From positions 3,370,501 through 3,434,500 of the forward strand of contig JAWRVZ010000040.1 of assembly GCA_037043235.1 (NCBI GenBank): a DNA stretch of 64,000 nucleotides, given 5' to 3'. Position 1 is the stretch's first letter, and each line of letters opens with the position of its first letter. This stretch comes from Rhodeus uyekii. Taxonomy: Eukaryota; Chordata; Actinopteri; Cypriniformes; Acheilognathidae. A program made the translations under genes and the position numbers. Below are positions 12,648 to 25,100 of the stretch, in pieces. The notes under the pieces are model-generated. The model did no database searches. It saw only the letters and a list, made by a program, of their open reading frames with translations, and had not been told where the DNA came from.

Positions 12648-12833
12648 AAGGAACAGCTCACCCAGAAAAGAAAATCATGTCATAATTGACTGATCATGTT
12701 GTTCCAAATGTGTAACAACTTTCTTTTGTAGAAGAAATATCCTCATGTAGAAAGTAGAAAGTAAGTCTACTGGTTTGGAACGACATAAGAGTGATGCCAG
12801 AATTGTAATTTTTGGTTGAACTATCCCTTTAAA
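12648..12833. mobile_element. Small inverted-repeat element in grb2 3' UTR
   Basis: The left end AAAGGAACAGCTCACCCA and right end GGTTGAACTATCCCTTT are inverted complements with few mismatches. Inner arms carry CATGTTGTTCCAAATGTG and GGAACGACATAAGAGTGATG. It is a palindromic non-coding element common in cyprinids, as far as I recall. Confidence 0.65.
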
Positions 12834-13084
12834 TCAAAATAGCTTAAAAATAATGTAATGGTGCCAAAGTGTCTGTAGCACAGCAATGATCAAATGAATC
12901 CCTTTGAAATGGCACTGGATGTGATTCCATTTAGGATTTTCATAGATTAATTAGATACTCTGGATGATTTCTGTATAAATTACATAGAATAAAGATATTT
13001 CCATTGAAACCTCCCAATGCACTTGTACAATTTGTTTCACATCAAATACTTGATATATCTGTTTAATTATTTATTTATTTATTT

Positions 13085-13205
13085 TTATTTATGCATTTGG
13101 CAGACGCTTTTATCCAAAACAACTTATATTGCATTCAAGATTCATATTTTAATCAGTTCTTGCTTTCCCTGGGAATCAAATCCATGACTTTGTGCCATCT
13201 GGAAA
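13085..13205 (+). repeat. SINE-like repeat
   Basis: It contains GCATTTGGCAGACGCTTTTA and CTGGGAATCAAATCCATGAC. The latter resembles a tRNA B-box. The reverse complement of related sequence appears at 33797-33915. The motif is a familiar fish repeat, and the exact family is not assigned. Confidence 0.5.
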
Positions 13206-16200
13206 AATACCATATAACTGGAGACAAAGGGCTGAACTTATTCATACTGATCACAAATACACAATCTTTTGTGATAACATGAAAATTTACTAGCCCATTT
13301 TACAGGGGGCATTAGGTGGCTCAATTTGAAGCTGCAAGCTGTACACAGTATATAATTTGAGTTTGTCATTATTTTAACTAAAGAACTATCAAACTTATGC
13401 ACTCTAATCTGTGCACCTTTTGGATGATGATTTTCTTTACATTTTCGTAGATACCTTTAACCCTTCAGGTGCTTTCTATTTGTCAGTTTACTTTGTTTTC
13501 TTGGTAGCAACATCAGTATTTTTAGTGCTCAGTTTTGTACCTTGCCCACTCAGAAAGGAGATCTAAACCCAGCACAAAAAAAGAAACAGCACTGCAGTGC
13601 GTCTCATCCTCATGGACTGGGAGAGATTTGTCAGTCCTTGCTGTGAGATCTTACTCCACTTTTCCGCCAAGGTTTGCAAATTCTTGAACATGTCTGGGTG
13701 CATGTGGTTTGACACTGCAAGGACGATCAGCATGTTAGGTGTCTCTATGCTCCCAGCAGCAGGTCTATGGCATGTTCATGCAGTAGAAAGATCTCTAGTG
13801 TCCTAAGTTATTATAACTGTGACCTTAATTTCCTACCTCCTTTAAACTGTAATATCTGAAAAGGGACTTTTCTTTTTTCTTCTTATTTTTGCTGAGTTAA
13901 TTTACCTGTCCTGGAAAAAAAATGTGTTTTCTTTTTTTTTTTCTTTTTTTTATCTATTCCATTACTGTGGTAAACCAATAAAATGCACAAAACGCATCAG
14001 TTTGGTATCTAGTTTAGTTTCATAATGGTGGAATTTATATTCACCTGCACGATGTAGATTATGAGTGAAATACATTTCATATCATCCTGTAAGTGTTACT
14101 TTTATTTTTGTGTTTTTTTTCTCAGTGATTATGTCCTGGTCACTGGGTATTTTACATTACACATAAAAAAACTAGTTTGTTATTATTAATAACATAATTA
14201 TTAATAAGTTCTTTATTATTAATAGTGTTTGCAATGCGTAATTAGAAGCTGGACAGTAAAATTGAAGTTTGTTTGCCCCATGGACTAATATAGAAAAAAA
14301 AAATTTAATTCACCTTAAATACATTAAGAATACACACAACATCAGTCGATACTTATTCACTGTTTATTTAAATTATTTAAAAAAACATAAAATGCCTTGA
14401 AGCCTTGAATCTTGAGGGGCCAATCCTATCATTTTGGGTCATGCAGGGAGACACCCTGGTTGGATGGCCAGCAACTTTATTCCTCAATTTGAAAATATTT
14501 AGGAATATTTTGAGACTTTGAATGTGTATTTTTACCTGATTACTTGCCTGTATGCTACAATCTTTGCTCTTCAGAGAAGCATGTGACAAATACTCAGGAG
14601 CTGCTGGAGAACGAAAAGCTAACTAGCCAAATCTTGAGACCTTGGGACACACACTAGACCTATACTCTGTTATTTCTGGTAAATCTTTAACTATTTGACA
14701 GCAACTGTTTCCACATAAAATTAGTATTTGTCAGCAATATGTAAATCATATTGTTATTATTATTATTATCATATGTATTATCACTCGTTCGATGGCATAA
14801 ATTTTTTAGCTATTTTCAATTCCCAATTCAATTGTAACATTTTTACAATTCAGACAGACTTCACTTTTTCCCTTTTTTCTTGTATCTATGGCGAATAAAT
14901 TGGTTTCAACTGTGTTTAGACCGGGGTTTTTCTTTCCCTCTTTCTAAATTCATTTTCATTTTATTAAGTAGGTATAAAACCAAAAAGTAACAACCTCTAC
15001 AAGTTTCTTCTTGTTATTTGTCTCCCCCTAGTGACATCTTGCTAAATAATGTATTTTTCAGAACTGCACGAATAATACTGTGATAATTATGTAAGTAATT
15101 TACAGAAAGAGTGTAAATAATTCATAGTACGCGAATATACATTGGTTCATTTAAAGTGCATGATGATAATGATCACACATGGGTTGTCGTGGCTAGAAGG
15201 GATACAGCTACGGCCGGATCTCAAAAACGCAAAATCTCGCCGGATGGAGAGGTCAAATGTGTAAGAAAACTTATCAGCCTACATCGTACAAGTCTTTCAT
15301 CATAACGCTCTCCATGATGCTGAGGAGAACATGGTCTCTGGCAATCTGTGTCCGTAGTCGGAATAACCTGTTTTATGATTATTTTGTGGTCATTAATAAA
15401 ATTGTTAAAATGTGTTTGAATAAAAGATCTCATGTGTCAAAGCCACCCAACCAAAATATTTGAAAATGTAAAAGTAGGCTGTATATGTTGTTATTGCCGA
15501 CTAGACTTAAACACTACAGGAAAAAAGCGCAAAAATAACAACATTTTTATTTTCACTTTTATTTTCAAACACTTATGGACACACACAGACACAATGTCAA
15601 CTATAATAATAATTAACATAAGGAACAAGAATTAACAATAAAGAATAGTATGCAGACATTTAACCCAATGTTACAAGCAAAAAAGATTACATCTGCACTT
15701 AATGCTTGCTTTCATTGCTTCAACACAACACAGACAAACCTTCCAGAGGACGGGTTTTTTGGGATCATGCGGAGGGGTTGGAGGAATCAAATTTTTTTTA
15801 GATGGAGGTGTGTAAAATAGGGATGTTATCATGAGAGGTATGACGCCTCACATTCTCCAAAAGGTTAAGTCAAACAAGGGGTCCAGAAGGGGCTCATCCT
15901 AGACGGTCAGTGAGATCTGAAAGTTTGCAGAGTAAGTTCCCACACTTTAATAAACTCAAGTGTTAAATTAATTATTGCTGACATTTCAAAAGAATTGCAA
16001 CGGTTCTCTCCTACCACAGGATACTTTTTGTGCTCCCCTGTTTCCCCCATGCAACATATTGCTCAAAAAAAACTTTATTGCTGATGGGTTTGTTGATAAG
16101 ACACGTCTCAGACATCCAGCGCTCTCCTTCCTCTTTTTATGAATGTCATTAGGTATCTGAAAAATACTTGTACATTTTCTTACTTGTAGTCACCTATACC

Positions 16201-16710
16201 TGTTTTGATTTTCCCCTTCTCACTGACACATTGCTTTCTTTCTACCTTTACTCACCTTAACTTATATTTTCTTAACATATCTAACATACTAAAGGATTCA
16301 TTACATCCACTTACATGCTACATACTTCATTCACTGGGACAAGTAATATTTTGACATTTTTGCTAAAAAGTAAAAAAAAAATTGCTTTGTTTGTTGTTGG
16401 GTAGCTTAATTGTTACAGAGTAGTACATTTTGTAGAAACATTTATATACAGTTACTTAGCTCAATAACTGAACAAATATGAATGTACACCTTGTCATCGC
16501 CTCTATTTTAGTAATGATCTGAGTGGTTCATCAAGCTAAAGACAATACACAATATACAGTTTGTATTGTTCATGCATTGTGATTGGCCTGTCCGATACAC
16601 ATTCCATGAGTGTTGATATTTGGCACCCATACTTGGTCAGAGAGGCGTGTATACTTAAATATTTTAGGAGCAGTAGAACCAGTCAAATGTCACATCACTA
16701 ATTAGAGCTA

Positions 16711-16753
16711 TATATATATATATAGAGCTATATATATATATATATATATATAT
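16711..16753. repeat. (TA)n microsatellite
   Basis: Two TA runs separated by GAGC, the second preceded by the same AGAGCTATATA phrase as the first. Confidence 0.9.
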
Positions 16754-17002
16754 TATTACACTATTTTGGGTTATATTAATGTTAGTATATTGTAATTATT
16801 ATTATATTACATAGATAAGATTAGTTCGATTGCTTTGGATCCAAGGCTGGAGAGGTTTTGCTCAAAAAGTGGAATCGTCTAAACCCCAACACATTTCAAA
16901 AAAATTATGTTCCTTGTTAAAAATCAATTATAATCCTTCCTTCATCCACCCCAAACTGCTCTGTTGCAGTTTGCAGTATTACACTCCCTCCATTAATTAA
17001 TT

Positions 17003-17004
<2 letters not shown>

Positions 17005-17037
<33 letters not shown>
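17005..17037. repeat. (GT)n microsatellite
   Basis: About 16 uninterrupted GT repeats. Confidence 0.9.
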
Positions 17038-17038
<1 letters not shown>

Positions 17039-17489
17039 CAGTTGTCTTTGCACAAGTCAGACAAAGAATGATACATATTTTATTTTTACACCCAGGCAAT
17101 GCACAATTGTGTGTTCAGATCACTGGCTCAGGATTAATTATGTCTGCTATTTTTTATTTTTTTTGCACAGTAGCTAGGTGTGATTAGTGAGCAATGCTGA
17201 ATGAAGCTTCGGGTAATGATGACCTTTTGGTGAAGCAATGCGTTGCAAAGCCTCAGTGCTTCATGAGGCTTCATTTGCCCATCACTAAATTACTCACCGT
17301 CCACATCAAAACCCGTGACTTTAGCCCAAACTTTGTCATCGCTTCCTCTTTGAAACTCACAAGATTACGATCAAAACTACTCTTTGACAACAACCTAAAT
17401 CAATTTCTCTACGTATTGTTTATTATTCGCGGCGAGATTTTGCGTCACTTCCGGCTGTAGGTGTACACTCCTTACATGCCTTGGTGGTG

Positions 17490-17533
17490 CACGTGAGCGT
17501 TGAGTCCGGAAAAATGTTCAAAAGCGCATGCGC
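17490..17533 (+). promoter_or_regulatory. mif4gd: mif4gd upstream promoter motifs (E-box, NRF1)
   Basis: CACGTG is at 17490-17495. The palindrome GCGCATGCGC at 17524-17533, followed by A, matches the NRF1 consensus. They lie 325-370 bp upstream of the mif4gd start codon in a locally CpG-containing segment, as expected for a housekeeping promoter. Binding is inferred from the motifs only. Confidence 0.5.
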
Positions 17534-17857
17534 ACTGGCTAGTCCACGCAGTCAGGAAGCAAACACGCGCGAGGATTTTCCGTTTGAAGTAAGAGAATAA
17601 TATTGAAAATTAACTGTTTCCCAATACTTTTTTTATACGAAGTAATTTATTAACGAAGCAGTAAGTTATCAAATAATTCCGTACAGCGATGTCAACGAGA
17701 TGAACAATGCACGCGAGCGATCAGTGTCATGTTCAGCATTGTTGTCTTGTAATTCAATTTATTTTATATACATTAGAAAAACGAATGTGTTTTTTATTAC
17801 TTATCTGTGACCGTTCGCCCCTCCAGATTACCTTACATTATTGTAAATTCAAGCAGC

Positions 17858-20707
17858 ATGGATTCAGCATGGACGGCTTTTGATTCGGAAACTCAGACTA
17901 TGCTTCAAACAGCGATTAACGGTATGTAAACTTTAGCTGACTTCTCTGATAATCCATTAAAATGCTTTGGCAGGATTCTGAAGTCGCAGGCCATTAGTTT
18001 ACTTTTACAGGTTAAGAGCTTTAAAAGAACAACTGTTTTATTTTGCTTCCCTTTCCCACAGATCCAAAGATGGTTGATTTGGAGAAGCTTTCTAACGCCG
18101 TTGTAGAGCAGTCATTGAAAGACCTGTCTTTCTGTAAAGATGCTGGCCGCATGTGTTATGCTGTGGTTCAGGTAAGTCTTTCTTGTATACATCATTATCT
18201 TGTGGCCTTTAATCATGAACCAACAAGGATGTAATAAACTTGCACTGAAACCTCCAATTTGTTTTATTGCATGATGAATACACTTTGTATACTAAATAGG
18301 CAGAGGCTCAGAAAACTGCGTCCAGTGTGTTCAGGCGAAAGCTGTTGAATCGTCTACAGCAAGAGTTCACTGCTAGGGTAGAGATTCGAAACCGCTCACT
18401 GCAGGACTGGGTGTGTGTGGTCACATTTATCTGCAGTGTATTTGATTACATCAAGGTAAAATATTTTGGTTGCTAGTAGGAATATTTATATTGGCTGGCC
18501 TGTTGTCCCTCATCTAGTTTGTCTGACTTTTTTTTTTCTTTCTTTTTTTTTAGGTAAACAATGCTCCTGTTGTGGCCCTTGTGGATCCAATATACGATTG
18601 CCTCTTTAGGTTGGCTCAGCCAGATTCCTTGAGGAATGAGGAAGAGGTAAGAAATATTTGGGCAGAAATCTTTAGAGGTAAATTTAATATTGTGACGGAA
18701 TGCAGAACTATCAACATTACTTTTTTTTTATTCCCTTTTGCATTGGAATCATAACCTTGATTGAAGTTAATGTCAAATGTTTTGTACTTGTAAATTTTGT
18801 GCAATATCCAAATTTCCAGTACAGTAATACTTCGACTTATGAAGTATGTCGCATATGAAGCATAATCCATTCCAGGGTGGAGCTCGTAACTCGAATTGCT
18901 TTGCATTGTTTTCTCATAAGGAATAATAGAAAACAAATTAATCCGTTCCAGATCTGTAACAAATAATAATAAATAAAAAAAAATAATTGGTAGATACATG
19001 CGCACACACAATTATAATAAATGTATACAGTATAAGGATTCGTGTGATTTTTACATAAAATGTGTTTTTAATTGTACTTTTTTGCAGACAGTAGCGGCAT
19101 GTGCGAAGGGGGGAGGAAGGGGTTGGTACGCAGATACTTGATTCTGTATCGTAACTTACACGAACACTACATAACTTGCATAAACTTAAATTAACATAAC
19201 TGAACTTAGCTTATGTGTTTTTTAAAAACGTTTCTATTTTATATTATTGTTTTGCTTTTTTCGATTTGTTTTCTTAACTTTTTTTTTTTTTTTTGCCTGA
19301 CTACCCTCGCTTTCACTTGGCGCAGACCTTTTAACAAAGTACCTATCGAGGTAGATTTGTTTCTGTCTCCCATTCAGAATAAGGCACGTTTCGTCAAAAG
19401 TGCCAAAGCACAACCGGTAGACAGTTTATCAGGGTGTTTATTTTCAATTAAATCAGAAACATTCAGCCACATAGCCATCACTTTCTTAATTTTACTTGTA
19501 GAAAATACCTGACGCTTACAGAAGTCAGTGAACGTGCATCGGCGTCAGTACGCATTCTAGTATCTCAAATATTTACTCATATCTAGAAGCAAAAATCTGC
19601 CCAAAGGCTTGCTCGTATCTTGGAATACTCGTATGTACAGACGCTCGTGTCTCGAGATATTATTGTATTGATAAATTGGTTAAAAAAAAACCTGGATGAC
19701 TTAAAGCCCTGACATACTCCTTTTCAATAATCCTGTGTTAAGATATATTTTTTTCAAACATTCACATGCCCCCCCACGAGTGGTGTTTGGATGAATATTG
19801 TGTCGTGTCCTTTCAATAATACAGTAATGGAAATGAAAAAAATAAAAAATTCAAGTCAAATGTCCAGTCATGTCAAGTTTAATTAACCCTCATCCTTCCC
19901 TTGCATGTTTATAACAAATCCTTCCATTGTAAGTCAAAATGACCCTAAGCCATAAAAGTGTTTACTTTTACATTTATTCTGATAATATTTTTTTATTTTT
20001 GCAATTAAAATTTTTTTTATTTGCTTTTTAAATTACTAGATTTTATCAACAAATAATAAATGTTTAATAACTTAGTACATTCTTCAAACTTAAATTCATG
20101 CCTCTGTTATGGTCTCTATGCATGTGAGTGTGTTCTGCATTGGGCATGTTCTATAGTCTCATGCCTTCATTTGGGTGTTTGTTCTGGATTGTGGCAGACT
20201 TAATTTTTTGACGAAAAAAACTTACCAATGAGAGTAGGATTTGGTACACTTATTATTTGAACCTCATAAACTAATCAGATTCAGAATTCTCAGTTCAAGT
20301 GCAACAAGATTCCTTAGGTCTTGGACTACTCTGATGAACACTCAAATTCGGGTCATTTTGACCGAAGGGAATGACCGTACAGAATGAGAACAACTTATTT
20401 GGCCATTTGTAACACATTTCAGCTTTGACTTATTTTGAATCCATGACCATTAAATACAGGAATTTCTTGTTTCTGACAGGTGGACTGCCTGGTCTTACAG
20501 CTTCATCGTGTGGGCGAACAGCTGGAGCAAATAAACTCCCAGCGCATGAATCACCTCTTTTACTTACTTCGGGATGGTTTTCTCCTTCAGGAAGGCCTCA
20601 GCTCAATGACAAGGCTCTTGCTTTTGGAGATCTTGGAGTTCAGGGCCAGTGGTTGGACCCTCACTGAAACTGCACACAAGTACTACTACAGTGAAGTAGC
20701 TGACTGA
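17858..20707 (+). CDS. mif4gd: MIF4G domain-containing protein (SLIP1-like)
   Basis: MIF4GD/SLIP1 is a small HEAT-repeat MIF4G protein that bridges stem-loop binding protein on histone mRNA to the translation machinery. Five exons with GT-AG borders join in frame: 17858-17921, 18062-18171, 18300-18455, 18554-18646 and 20480-20707. They encode 216 residues, close to the human length. Family-typical stretches are visible: AGRMCYAVVQ, FRRKLLNRLQQEF, VTFICSVFDYIK, YDCLFRLAQPDSL and the C-terminal AHKYYYSEVAD. The MIF4G fold spans essentially the whole protein. The ATG at 17858 is chosen because it opens the exon; a second in-frame ATG follows only after 19 residues. Intron 4 (1.8 kb) holds two transposon remnants. 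Confidence 0.95.
18820..19667. mobile_element. Tigger-like MITE in mif4gd intron 4
   Basis: The left end TACAGTAATACTTCGACTTA and the right end on the opposite strand, TACAATAATATCTCGAGACA, are similar inverted repeats beginning with TA. Sub-terminal repeats of CGTAACTCGAATTGC type recur at 40860. No transposase is readable, and the 99-codon + strand ORF inside is not recognised. TA-flanked TcMar-Tigger ancestry is the best guess. Confidence 0.5.
19866..20400. repeat. Possible non-autonomous element in mif4gd intron 4
   Basis: TTAACCCTCATCCTTCCC with GTCAAAATGACC on the left is mirrored by GGTCATTTTGACCGAAGGGA on the right. This suggests an inverted-repeat element of about 530 bp without coding capacity. 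Confidence 0.35.
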
Positions 20708-22100
20708 GGTCAGAGGTTCCTTGCTAGCATTAGGGTTTTAAGAATTCAGTGTTCACAAAAGGCTTGAAGAGTACTTCATGGGAGAAAGTAAGTGGAAACC
20801 CCATGTAATAGTACTGTGGAGCAGTACGGCAGAGCTTGTGTTCAGCGTTTAGCCCAGAATGTTCAGATTTGATGTTCTCTTTTGAGATCGGTGTCTTGAA
20901 TCTACATTGGACGATGGTTTGATGCAAAAAGAAATGCAGACTCTACCAGCCCCAAAACTGAGTATGCATGGATTGCAATTGTCTTTCCTGTTGTTGTTTT
21001 TTTTCTTTCATTTCTTTAGAAATTTGAGGCAATGTTCACTTTGTTTTTATTGGAGAGTTCTTGGAATATCAGAAGATGCTCTGACTCTCAGTAATGTGTT
21101 GTTAGTACTTTAGTATACCTTGTAAAATCTTCTTAATTTTATATTTATAAAATGGCCTACTATGTTCATTTTTTGCCAATGTGTGAGCAGATCATGGAAA
21201 TCATGTTGGGTGTTGTAATTTTACCTTTTTCACCTTCGAGCATTTTCATTGCCTTGTTTATAAACCATAAAGTCTGCTATTTTGAGTTTCATAAATGGGT
21301 TTTGCTCTCTCTCGCTAAACTAAATTTGTGAAGCGTGTCAAAACCTTTACTTTACGAACTGGCTGTTATTAAATTGTAATGTAGTACCAAGTTATTTACA
21401 AATGATTATAAATGGTACAAAATTGAATAAGACAAAACTATAAATTAACTGTTCTAGTCGTAATGATTTAAAATAACAGTCTTAAAAAAAAGCCCAAAGG
21501 AGTACTATTAGAGCAGTTTTGAAAATATTTTATTACAGGGTAACTATAATCAAAACAATCTCAAAAAGTTTTTTTTTTTTTAAATTACAGACACTTAACC
21601 TTTGACACCAAAATCACTTTGATTTGGCCTGTTATATACAAAAACATATGCATAACAAAAAAATAATTTGCGCATTACGTGGCAGACGTCAATCCTTCTA
21701 GATACAATGCTGTACACATTTACTCTTACGTTTTACCCATTATACATGTACCCATTATCATACCCGAATATCTCTTCTTAAAGGTTCAATGTCCAAGAAC
21801 TTTGAAAGTTTTATGCAATCATTTTGCGAATCCAATAGAAATGCCATAAAATCAGTCGTTCAAAAAATTATATTGTAAACCTCGATTGTGTAACTATACA
21901 AAATGTTTATTCGTTAAAAAATGTTAAATACCAGACGATTGTGCGCAAAGGCAGTTTATTTAGGCTACTGAAGCAGCTAAACAAATCAAAGGGCTGTTTT
22001 CATAAGTATATTTTAAGATACCTGTGAACATTTTATGAATTATTTACAAAGAACTTCCTTTCGAAGAGCACAGGCCGCTGATTCACACAGAGGCACGAGC
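20708..22100 (+). other. mif4gd 3' UTR and intergenic DNA before gga3
   Basis: An ATTAAA at 21368-21373 could serve as the mif4gd polyadenylation signal. No mrps7 exon is recognisable on the minus strand, where the human gene would be expected. The remainder is AT-rich and featureless. Confidence 0.45.
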
Positions 22101-22114
22101 ACGTCACATGACGT
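22101..22114 (+). promoter_or_regulatory. gga3: M-box/CLEAR-like E-box upstream of gga3
   Basis: ACGTCACATGACGT contains GTCACATGAC, one base from the CLEAR consensus GTCACGTGAC, and the TCACATGA M-box bound by the MITF/TFE family. It lies about 50 bp upstream of the gga3 start codon. The family controls lysosomal and endosomal genes, which fits GGA3 function; regulation is inferred. Confidence 0.4.
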
Positions 22115-22161
22115 GTGTGTGTGTAGTTCTTGCTCGACGGCTATGATATTGTGTGATGATC

Positions 22162-25100
22162 ATGGCGGATCCGGAAGGAGAGTCACTGGAGTCTTGGCTA
22201 AGTGAGTTGTCATGCTAATACGTTACCTGAATATCCTTTGATTTGAAAATACCGTCTTTAAGATAGAGAGAACAGCCATGTCCGTGTGCCGTTTGTAACC
22301 AGTTGTTTTCTCACGTCTTGGCGTGTCCTTGATTATTTATACTGACATGTTGAAGTCACGAGGGCTGGATGAACTGACATTTGGGTATCGTAGATGCGTT
22401 TAAAGTCCGTAGAATATTTGTTTTGAACGCGTCTATTGTGCCCTAATGTCTCGGTAGGCAGCGCCGCTCTCTAGGTTTTGAGACACGTAGACAGATGTGA
22501 TTAGCAAAATCTTGTCATCCAGCAACCAGTTCAACTCTTGAACTGCTGTTGTGTACACAGCTGTAACTGCACTTTAAATTTAGCTATGAAACAGTCGCTT
22601 CTGTTTCTTTCAAAACCAACCATTTTGTCTTTAACTTCACAAGTTCCACAGTTTGCACTGTTGTCTGCTACAGAGCTGTCATTGAAGTGGTTTCATTGTC
22701 GATGAATTTAGCAAAATAATTAAATCTAAACTAAATTAATCTGAACTGACGCTATTGCCTTTTGTATAGCTGCTCCTGGAGTTGTTGCATCGTTAAGGAA
22801 TTTTGCGAATTTAGTTTGTTTTCCAGTTTATTGCTGCTTTGATACAATTTGTATTGCATATGTTATATAAATCACTTGATTTTAATAAAAGTCTGTTCTA
22901 AGTGCATACATGTGTTATGACATTTATTTAATGTATTCGAATATTCAAAAGAACAAGAGTAACGCATAAGAGACAAATGATTTCATTAAAAAATAATGAC
23001 ATTAGTTTGATTTTCTTGTTAGACAAAGCCACCAATCCTTCCAACAGACAGGAAGAGTGGGAGTACATCATTGGGTTCTGTGACCAAATCAATAAGGAAC
23101 TTGAAGGGTATGTTTACTTTCTTGGGCATTTGGGGCTGTATTACAGAAACGTCTTACTATAAGTCTTGACCTGGTATTTGAAAAGTTCTATTTGCTAAGT
23201 GAAATAGAAACCATTTACCATGGTTACAAATACAGCGGGGAAAATAAGTATTGAACACGTCACCATTTTTCTCAGTGAATATATTTCTAAAGGTGCTCTT
23301 GACATGACATTTTCAACAGATGTTGGTAACAACCCATTCAATCCACACATGCAAAGAAATCAAAACAATAGATGTCCGTAAATTAAGTTATGTTTAATAA
23401 TGTTAAATGACACAGGGAAAAAGTATTGAACACACTTACTGAAGCATATTTAATACTTTGAACAAAAGCCTTTGTTGGTAATGACAGCTTCAAGATGCCT
23501 CCTGTATGGAGAAATGAATTGCATGCATTGCTGAGGTGTGATTTTGACAAACAGTCTTCAAATTGAAGGTTCCGGGTGGGCCTCTTCTGTGAACTTTGAT
23601 CTTTAGTTCTTTCCATAGATTTTCAATTGGATTCAAGTCAGGTGATTGGCTGGGCCATTCTAACAGCTTTATTTTCTTTCTCTGAAACCAATTGACAGTT
23701 TCCTTGGCTGTGTGTTTGGGATCATTGTCTTGCTGAAATATCCACCCTCGTTTCATCATCATTATCCTTGTAGATGGCAGCAGATTATTTATTTTTTAAT
23801 CAAGAATGTCTCTGTACATTTTTCCCATTCATCCATCCTCCAGTTATATGAAGTTTGCCAGTACCGTATGCTGAAAAACAGCCCCACACCATGATGTTCC
23901 CACCTCCAAACTTTATGGTTGGTATGGTGCTTTTGAGGTGATCCTCCAAACATAGTGTGTATTATGGCATCTAAAGCACTCAACTGCCATGGACTGACCA
24001 CCTGGTCAGATGAGGCCAAAATTTAACTTGTTTTCTTTGAATTGCTTGTTTTCTTTGAAACAACTGTACCTGCTGATTCCAGGTCTTTCTGAAGCTGTCC
24101 ACAAGTGATCCTTGGCTTTTGGACAACACTTTTGATAATGCTCTTCACTCCTCTGTCAGAGATCTTGCAAGGAGCTTGGTGCACCGTGGCCTGTTTATGG
24201 TGAAATGATCTTTCCACTTGCGTATTATGGCCCACTGGAACATTTAGAAGTTGAAATCCTTCTGTAACCAATGCCATCAGAATGTTTTGCAACAATCAGG
24301 TTGCGAAGGTCTTGAGAGAGTTTTTTGCTTTTTACCCATCATGAGATGTTTCTTGTGTAATACCTTGGTAACGAGACCTTTTTGTAGGCCATCAGTTTGG
24401 ACAGAACCAGCTGATATTAATTTGCATTGACAAAGGGCAGGATTGCTTTTTAATAACTGATTGTCTTGGCTTTCCATGCCTTTTTGCACCTCCCTTTCTT
24501 CATGTGTTCAATACTTTTTCCCTGTGTCCCTGGGTTTCTATGTTATGATGATTCTGTAATACAGAAACTGTAAAGTGTGTGCTTGTTCTCACAAATCACT
24601 GATTTGAGAATTGTATGTGTAACTTGCAGCCCACAGATATCGGTCAGATTATTAGCACATAAAATCCAGTCACCACAAGACTGGGAGTCATTACAAGCAC
24701 TAACTGTGAGTTTATCTCCTTCAGTCTCTAAAATTGACCAAATTTGTGTGTTTAATGTAGTGAACAACTAAATTCATATTGTTCTTACAGGTTTTAGAAG
24801 CCTGCATGAAGAATTGTGGAAGAAGGTTTCATAATGAAGTTGGAAAATTTAGATTTTTAAATGAACTCATTAAAGTAGTTTCACCTAAGGTAAGTTAAAG
24901 GATTATTTCCACAAAAATTAAAATTCAGTCGTCATCTACGCAGCTCCAAGTTATTCAAAACCTTTCAAAACCATTTTTGTCCAGATTTTGAGGTACCATC
25001 CATTACAGACACAGTATGTTTACACCTTCTTTTTTATATACTGCAGTATTTGGGAGACAGAGTATCTGAACAAGTGAAGACTAAAGTAATAGAGTTGCTC

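Larger units (their letters stand above)
12101..13985 (+). other. grb2: grb2 3' UTR
   Basis: The region follows the grb2 stop codon directly. AATAAA signals are at about 12988 and 13977-13982; the second, after a T-rich stretch, is the likelier main cleavage signal because vertebrate GRB2 has a long 3' UTR. Two repeats, at 12648 and 13093, are embedded. Confidence 0.6.
15207..17460. mobile_element. Possible DNA transposon bounded by inverted repeats
   Basis: The left end has CTACGGCCGGA, a few extra bases, then ACGCAAAATCTCGCCG. The right end, on the opposite strand, reads CTACAGCCGGAAGTGACG followed by CAAAATCTCGCCG. The interior of about 2.2 kb lacks a transposase ORF. It may be a non-autonomous element or two independent copies of one repeat end. 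Confidence 0.3.
13986..17480. other. Intergenic region between grb2 and mif4gd
   Basis: No gene is supported. It is AT-rich with microsatellites at 16711-16753 and 17005-17037 and an inverted pair of about 30 bp bounding 15207-17460. A stretch around 17190-17290 (CTTCATGAGGCTTCATTTGCCC) is probably another dispersed repeat. Confidence 0.6.

Noticed and set aside
13085..13205. A tRNA gene
   Set aside because: Only a B-box-like motif is present; there is no A-box at the right distance and no cloverleaf, so it is called SINE-like.
19213..19512. A membrane protein ORF in mif4gd intron 4
   Set aside because: The hydrophobic stretch comes from T-rich DNA inside a MITE; no homologous family is recognised.
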